The notes beneath the pieces were generated by a model. It did not search any database. It saw nothing but the letters and a program-made list of their open reading frames with translations, and was not told the origin of the DNA. Made by a program: the position numbers and the translations under genes. DNA of 10,609 nt, taken from positions 1 through 10,609 of the forward strand of contig JACMLI010000230.1 of NCBI GenBank assembly GCA_014379705.1. Reading direction: 5' to 3'. Below are positions 6,213 to 10,609 of the stretch, piece by piece; position 1 is the stretch's first letter, and every line of letters begins with the position of its first letter. The stretch comes from Gemmatimonadaceae bacterium. GTDB taxonomy: Bacteria; Gemmatimonadota; Gemmatimonadetes; Gemmatimonadales; Gemmatimonadaceae.

Positions 6213-8992
6213 TGCTGAGCCGCACCATCGCCCGGATGCGCTCCCTCCTGGGCAGCGTGCGTCGACGCGACCACCTCGACGCCGAGATGGACGAGGAGTT
6301 CCGGTTGCATCTCGAGTTGCGCGCTGCGGACCTCGTGCGCACGGGCCTCTCCCCCGCGGCGGCCACTCGTCAGGCACGCCTGGAGTTCGGCGGCACCGAA
6401 CGCCACAAGGATGCGGGCGCGGAGTCCCTCGGCCTCCGGAACGTGGACGGACTCCGCGTCTCGTGGCTCGACTTCAAGCTCGGTTTCCGCATGCTCGTGC
6501 GGTATCCGGGACTCACGCTCATCGGCGGGCTCGCGATGGCGTTCGCCATCTGGATCGGCGCCGGCGCGTTCGAGCTGGCGAGGCAGGTCGTGAGCCCGAA
6601 CATTCCCCTTCCCGATGGCAATCGCATCGTTGCGCTGCGCAACTGGGACGCGTCGCGCAGCCGGCCCGAGGCGCGCGTGCTGCACGACCTCGTGTCATGG
6701 AAGGCGAATCTTGCCTCGGTCGAAGACCTGGGTGCGTTTCGTGGACTCCAGCGCAACCTCATCACCGCAGGAGCATCAGGAGAGCCTGTCGAGGTCGCGG
6801 AGATCAGTGCGTCCGCTTTTCGCCTGACGAGAGTTCCACCGTTGATGGGGCGCGCCCTCGTCGAGGCCGACGAATCGCCGGGGGCTCCGGATGTCGTCGT
6901 GATCGGCCATGACGTGTGGCAGCGACGCTTCCAGGGGGACACCGCCGTCATCGGCAAGACGCTGCGCCTCGCGACCACCGTCAGCACGGTGGTCGGCGTG
7001 ATGCCCGAAGGCTACGCGTTTCCGGTGAACCAGGAGTTCTGGGTGCCCCTGCGCCTCGACGCGTCCAGCGCACGCCCGCGCGAAGGTCCGGAACTCAGCG
7101 TCTTCGCCCGGCTCGCTCCGGGGGCGTCGCTCGGCAGCGCCCGGACAGAGCTCGAGGCCATCGGCATTCGCGCCACCCGCGAGCTCGCCGAAACGCACGA
7201 GCATCTCAGGCCGCAGGTGATGCCGCTCGCCGAGTCGATCGTGCGGGTCAACGGCTGGTTCGCGATCGGCGTGATGTCGATGAACATTCCGCTCGTCCTG
7301 CTGGTGATCTTGATCTGCGGCAATGTCGCGCTCCTGATGTTCGCCCGCGCCGCGACGCGTGAGACGGAGATCGCCGTGCGCAGTGCCCTCGGCGCGGGGC
7401 GGGGCCGGATCATCATGCAGCTCTTCGCCGAGGCGCTGGTGCTTGGCGGCTTCGCTGCGGTGATCGGATTGGCTGCGGCCGGGGCCGGGCTCCGCTGGGT
7501 GATGGGCGTCGTTGAAGCCGAGTTCCTCGAGGGAGCGCAACTTCCGTTCTGGTTCCAGGACCACCTCTCACCGCTGACGCTCTTCTATGCGGCGTTGCTG
7601 ACGCTGCTCTCTGCGGTGATCGCCGGCGTCGTGCCTGCGCTCAAGGTGACGCGCGGCGGCGTGGCGCGACTCAAGCAATCGAGTGCCGGACGCGGTAGTG
7701 TCCGTTTCGGCGGCATCTGGACCGCCGTGATTGTTGCGCAAGTGGCGGTGACCGTCGCGTTCCCCGTGGCTGCCTGGTTCGTGCGACGGGACGCGCGGCT
7801 CCTGGAGTCAGCAGACTTCGGGTTTCCCGCGCGCGAGTTCCTGTCGGCGAGGCTGGAGATGGATCACGATCCGGCGACGAGTCCGGCGGACGCCGCGACG
7901 TTTGCGACGCGGTATCGCTCCACGTGGAATGAGCTGTCGCGACGCATCTCCGAGGATCCCGCCGTTACGGCGGTCACCTACGCCGACCGGCTCCCGTACA
8001 TGTACCATCCGCACCGCCTCATCGAGGTCGATGATGGCGGCGCCGCCCCGATCGACCAGCGGTGGCCGCGCGGGTATCGCGTGACGTCCGCCTCCGTGGA
8101 TCCCGACTTCTTCCGGACGTTCGACGCACCGGTGCTCAGCGGCCGTGCCTTCACCATGGCGGACTACAGCTCATCTGCAGGGCCGGGCGATGTCGTGCCG
8201 ACCGGGGGCACGGGGGGGCCGGTGATCGTGAATGAACCCTTCGTGCGGCTCGTCATGGGCAACCGCAACCCGATCGGTCGGCGCCTGCGCTACGTGGACT
8301 TCGAGGAAACGCCCACGCCGGAGAAGGCAGGCCCGTGGTTCGAGATCATCGGCGTGGTGAAGGACCTGGGCACGGCCGTCGGCGCCGATGTCGGGCAGGC
8401 GGCCGGGGGCGACCCCAAGGTGGCCGGCCTCTACCACCCGATTGCGCCAGGAGCATCGTATCCCGGTCATGTCGCCGTGCGCGTGCGCGGAGACGTGGAC
8501 GCGTTCGCGAGTCGTTTGCGGCGGCTCGCGACGACGGTGGATCCCACGCTGCGCATCTACCAGATGATGCCGCTGGCCGACCTCACGGCCTCCGACCTTC
8601 GCTTTCTCGACTTCTGGTTCCGACTCGTCCTGTTCGTGAGCGCGCTGGCCCTCGTGCTCTCCCTCGCCGGGATCTACGCGGTGATGTCCTTCACGGTCGC
8701 GAGGCGGACGCGTGAGATCGGCGTTCGCGTGGCGCTTGGTGCAGAACCAGGGCGCGTGATCGCGGCCATCTTCGTACGACCGCTCATGCAGGTCTCCGGT
8801 GGCGTGATCCTGGGCGGGGCGATCGTCGCGGTCCTGGTGCGTGGGGTGACCGGGGGCTTCGGTGCGACGGAGTTCGCGTACGCCACCGGCTACCTCCTGC
8901 TCATGCTCTCGGTTTGCCTGCTCGCCTGCATCGTGCCGACGCGGCGCGCGCTTGGCGTGCAACCTACAGAAGCCCTGCGCTCCGACGCCTAG
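6212..8992 (+). CDS. ADOP-type ABC transporter permease (MacB/FtsX-like)
   Basis: 926 aa inner-membrane protein of the acidobacterial duplicated orphan permease type. An N-terminal cytoplasmic helical domain (about 15-75: RRDHLDAEMDEEFRLHLELR, SPAAATRQARLEFGG) is followed by two MacB-like halves. Half one has TM1 at about 100-121, a periplasmic MacB-type core domain to about 345 and three helices near 348-378, 400-432 and 453-480. Half two has TM5 near 500-525, a second periplasmic domain to about 800 and three helices near 801-830, 849-877 and 888-912. The FtsX motif after the second and sixth helices is duplicated: RETEIAVRSALGAGRGRI and RTREIGVRVALGAEPGRV. The ending PTRRALGVQPTEALRSD is typical. 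AGGA at 6202-6205 is the ribosome site. No ATPase gene is present, as usual for this family, so it may use an ATPase encoded elsewhere or work by mechanotransmission. The substrate is unknown. Confidence 0.95.
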   Translation: MLSRTIARMRSLLGSVRRRDHLDAEMDEEFRLHLELRAADLVRTGLSPAAATRQARLEFGGTERHKDAGAESLGLRNVDGLRVSWLDFKLGFRMLVRYPGLTLIGGLAMAFAIWIGAGAFELARQVVSPNIPLPDGNRIVALRNWDASRSRPEARVLHDLVSWKANLASVEDLGAFRGLQRNLITAGASGEPVEVAEISASAFRLTRVPPLMGRALVEADESPGAPDVVVIGHDVWQRRFQGDTAVIGKTLRLATTVSTVVGVMPEGYAFPVNQEFWVPLRLDASSARPREGPELSVFARLAPGASLGSARTELEAIGIRATRELAETHEHLRPQVMPLAESIVRVNGWFAIGVMSMNIPLVLLVILICGNVALLMFARAATRETEIAVRSALGAGRGRIIMQLFAEALVLGGFAAVIGLAAAGAGLRWVMGVVEAEFLEGAQLPFWFQDHLSPLTLFYAALLTLLSAVIAGVVPALKVTRGGVARLKQSSAGRGSVRFGGIWTAVIVAQVAVTVAFPVAAWFVRRDARLLESADFGFPAREFLSARLEMDHDPATSPADAATFATRYRSTWNELSRRISEDPAVTAVTYADRLPYMYHPHRLIEVDDGGAAPIDQRWPRGYRVTSASVDPDFFRTFDAPVLSGRAFTMADYSSSAGPGDVVPTGGTGGPVIVNEPFVRLVMGNRNPIGRRLRYVDFEETPTPEKAGPWFEIIGVVKDLGTAVGADVGQAAGGDPKVAGLYHPIAPGASYPGHVAVRVRGDVDAFASRLRRLATTVDPTLRIYQMMPLADLTASDLRFLDFWFRLVLFVSALALVLSLAGIYAVMSFTVARRTREIGVRVALGAEPGRVIAAIFVRPLMQVSGGVILGGAIVAVLVRGVTGGFGATEFAYATGYLLLMLSVCLLACIVPTRRALGVQPTEALRSDA

Positions 8993-9052
8993 CGCGCTGG
9001 GCGGTCAGGCCCTGGTGTGTCCCTTCGTTCTGGCCACGTTCGCGCGGGCGTC
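8984..9052. terminator. Long-range inverted repeat at the convergent ADOP/DUF3995 ends
   Basis: GACGCC (8984-8989) then GCGCG (from 8992) can pair with CGCGC (9041-9045) and GGCGTC (9047-9052), interrupted by a small TA/G internal loop. The arms overlap the ADOP stop codon (8990-8992) and the DUF3995 stop codon (9053-9051). There is no T-tract. It may be a bidirectional terminator or mRNA 3' structure; with a 50-base interior this is tentative. Confidence 0.3.
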
Positions 9053-9473
9053 AGTTCCACGCCACCACCGCCGACGCCGCGGCCATCGCGGCGCACAGCG
9101 GCGTGAAGAGGCGTGCGTCCCACCGCGCGAAGGGGGTGCCCTTCACGCGACGGAAGATACCTGCATAGCGGAAATCGCCGATCGTCCGCGCCACGAAGGT
9201 GAAGCAGATCCCCCAGGTCCCAACCCTCAGCATGGCGGGGGGCACGGGCAACGAGACCGCCCCCGCGCGGCCGAGGACGATCAGGCACGCGAGTGCGAGG
9301 AGTGCGGCCACTGCGAGGGTGGTCGGCACACCGGGACGCAGGACCGGAGAGCCGTCGGCACGTGTCGGGATCGCGGCGCCACCGCCGACCCCCCGCACCG
9401 CCCAGTAGACGTGCAGTGCCGAGAGCGCGGCCAGGGTGGCGCCGAGGGCGAGGGCAACGCCCCGCACGAGCAT
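9051..9473 (-). CDS. DUF3995 family membrane protein
   Basis: 140 aa integral membrane protein matching the DUF3995 family; no molecular function is known. Four hydrophobic helices can be seen: about 3-25 (VALALGATLAALSALHVYWAV, with the conserved ALHxYW), 48-70 (TLAVAALLALACLIVLGRAG), 80-98 and 120-138. The family-typical segment between the last two, with RTIGDFRYAGIFRRVKGT and FARWDARLFTPLC, is intact. The start is taken as ATG 9473. A GTG at 9482 abuts the upstream stop codon directly, but the ATG has a GTTAGG-type ribosome site 8 bases upstream, at 9487-9482. It follows the beta-propeller gene with 9 bases between stop and ATG, so the two are very likely co-transcribed and coupled. It is convergent with ADOP. 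Confidence 0.85.
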   Translation of the reverse strand: MLVRGVALALGATLAALSALHVYWAVRGVGGGAAIPTRADGSPVLRPGVPTTLAVAALLALACLIVLGRAGAVSLPVPPAMLRVGTWGICFTFVARTIGDFRYAGIFRRVKGTPFARWDARLFTPLCAAMAAASAVVAWN

Positions 9474-9482
9474 CGGCGGCAC

Positions 9483-10448
9483 CTAACGAGGCTGCCGCAG
9501 CACCCACACCTTCGACACGTCGTGCGCCGTCACCCACACGAGGTCGCCTGCGACGCGCACCGCGCCACTCCCGGACGGCGGCCCGTACACGTCGACGATG
9601 CCATTCGTAGCCGGATCGATGGCGGCCAGGAGCACGCGCGTGGTCCTGACCCACACTCGCCCGCCTCCCGCCGCAATGTCCCCGCCCCCACCGTGCATCC
9701 CGGTCGGCAGCCCAACGGTCGCCACGACGCGGTTGGTTGATGGATCGATGCGCGTGACGGTACCGTCCCCCTGGTTCAGGGTCCATACGGCCCCCTCACC
9801 CGCCGCGAGGAAACGGGGAACTGGCCCAACCGGAATGGTTGCCGTCACTCGATTCGTGCGAGGATCGATGCGCTGCACCGACCCAGTCCCTGGAGCGCCT
9901 CTCTCGCCCGTATTGGTGACCCAGACGGCATCGAAGCCGTAGACCGCGGCAAACGAGAAGGGTGCCACCACGATCTCGGCGACGACGCGATTGGTCGCGG
10001 GATCGATGCGGGAGAGCGTGCCTGACGCCTTCGACAGGATCCAAGCCGACCCGGCTCCGGTCGCGACGCTCAGCTCACCCGTAGGGTCGGCGAGTCCCGT
10101 GCGGATCGTCGCCACGACCTTTGCCGTCGCGACGTCGATCCGGTAGAGCGACGAGTCGGTGCAGTTGGCGACCCACAGGGATCCGAACGCGACCGACATT
10201 GCGCCGCACGGTTCGGGCACGGCAACCGAGGCAATCGGCGCGGGACTCTCGGCGCGCAGCTTCTCGACGCGTCCCTTGTTGGTCGTCCAGACGTCGCGCC
10301 CGTCGACCGCGAGGAAATCGGCGTACCCCGGGATCGAGAGCGTCGCGATCGCTCGCGTCGCGATATCCACGGACGTGGCGCCTTGCGCCGCGATGGACGA
10401 TGGGAGCATGACGGCGAGCGTCCAGAAGGTGCGGGGGGTGAGCTTCAT
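9483..10448 (-). CDS. Secreted YVTN-like beta-propeller protein
   Basis: 321 aa exported repeat protein. The ATG at 10448 was chosen because it starts a signal peptide (MKLTPRTFWTLAVMLPSSIAAQG, cleavage after an A-x-A near residue 21). The frame is open for another 45 codons upstream, but that stretch is not signal-like. No strong ribosome site precedes the ATG. The mature part is a beta-propeller of about 40-45 residue blades, each with a W near the blade core and a turn resembling RIDPxTNRVVA: RIDVATAKVVATI, RIDPATNRVVAEI, RIDPRTNRVTATI, RIDPSTNRVVATV and AIDPATNGIVDVY. Other blade cores read VWTTNKG, LWVANCTDSSLYRID, AWILSKASGTLSRID and VWTLNQGDGTVTRID. These propellers belong to the YVTN/Vgb-like group; most act as binding scaffolds with no known catalysis. 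The stop codon lies within the ribosome site of the downstream DUF3995 gene. Function beyond binding is unknown. Confidence 0.9.
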   Translation of the reverse strand: MKLTPRTFWTLAVMLPSSIAAQGATSVDIATRAIATLSIPGYADFLAVDGRDVWTTNKGRVEKLRAESPAPIASVAVPEPCGAMSVAFGSLWVANCTDSSLYRIDVATAKVVATIRTGLADPTGELSVATGAGSAWILSKASGTLSRIDPATNRVVAEIVVAPFSFAAVYGFDAVWVTNTGERGAPGTGSVQRIDPRTNRVTATIPVGPVPRFLAAGEGAVWTLNQGDGTVTRIDPSTNRVVATVGLPTGMHGGGGDIAAGGGRVWVRTTRVLLAAIDPATNGIVDVYGPPSGSGAVRVAGDLVWVTAHDVSKVWVLRQPR

Positions 10449-10609
10449 GAGGTGGGACCATGCGCCTGACGCTTCCGCGCGCGCAAGGTGCACCACCCCG
10501 CGAGGATCGATCCAGCGCCAGATGGGTGATAGGAGGGTGTCATCGACCGGGGGTTTTCGTGAGCAATGGAGCGTCTGCAGCACCGCAGGGTGGTGACAAC
10601 CCGGGAACG

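Noticed and set aside
8862..9740. Plus-strand open frame of 292 codons across the ADOP end, DUF3995 and propeller
   Set aside because: It overlaps three genes with recognisable domains and its product is Arg/His/Pro-rich with no motif.
10449..10583. Upstream in-frame extension of the propeller gene
   Set aside because: The frame is open, but the signal peptide begins at 10448 and the added 45 residues have no export signal or recognised similarity.

Overview
The window is dense, high-GC (roughly two-thirds GC) bacterial chromosome. A PadR-type regulator translationally coupled to an ADOP-type orphan MacB/FtsX permease, an Ig-like (BIG2) lipoprotein, a very long S8 peptidase and a Gly-zipper lipoprotein are a typical combination for soil Gemmatimonadota or Acidobacteriota. 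I favour Gemmatimonadota, but this is inference from gene style and not from a marker gene. There is no rRNA, tRNA, CRISPR array, insertion sequence, phage integrase or toxin-antitoxin pair that I can support. No gap between genes exceeds about 250 bases.

Layout. 1-388 (minus): start of a zinc-ribbon protein that leaves the window and appears frameshifted. 449-1069 (minus): BIG2-domain lipoprotein of about 206 aa with an uncertain start. 1171-4455 (plus): secreted tripeptidyl-peptidase-II-like S8 serine peptidase of 1094 aa with a propeptide, a large acidic insertion and C-terminal beta-sandwich/PPC domains. 4538-4891 (plus): small basic protein joining an MPFKS...LPERV module to a histone-H1-like tail of decapeptide repeats. 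4978-5619 (minus): Gly-zipper lipoprotein. 5620-5870: divergent control region with a good sigma-70 promoter and a perfect inverted repeat. 5871-6212 and 6212-8992 (plus): PadR regulator and ADOP permease. 9051-9473 (minus): DUF3995 membrane protein. 9483-10448 (minus): secreted YVTN-like beta-propeller, directly upstream of and co-oriented with the DUF3995 gene.

How the genes work together. Most products are predicted to be exported or in the membrane: two lipoproteins, a secreted peptidase, a secreted propeller and two integral membrane proteins. The one clear regulatory unit is padR-ADOP: a TTGACA-17-TAGGCT promoter, an inverted repeat between the -10 and the start codon, and a TGATG stop/start overlap. 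Propeller and DUF3995 form a second likely two-gene unit. The BIG2 lipoprotein and the zinc-ribbon gene may form a third.

Two patterns are not explained by the gene list. The hexamer GTTAGG/CCTAAC recurs at functional positions: two stop codons, the only two TTA leucine codons I noticed, and both arms of the padR inverted repeat. Both convergent gene ends carry GC-rich stem-loops that overlap stop codons and lack T-tracts. I did not find a convincing multi-gene new system. The most unusual single gene is the MPFKS/histone-tail fusion.
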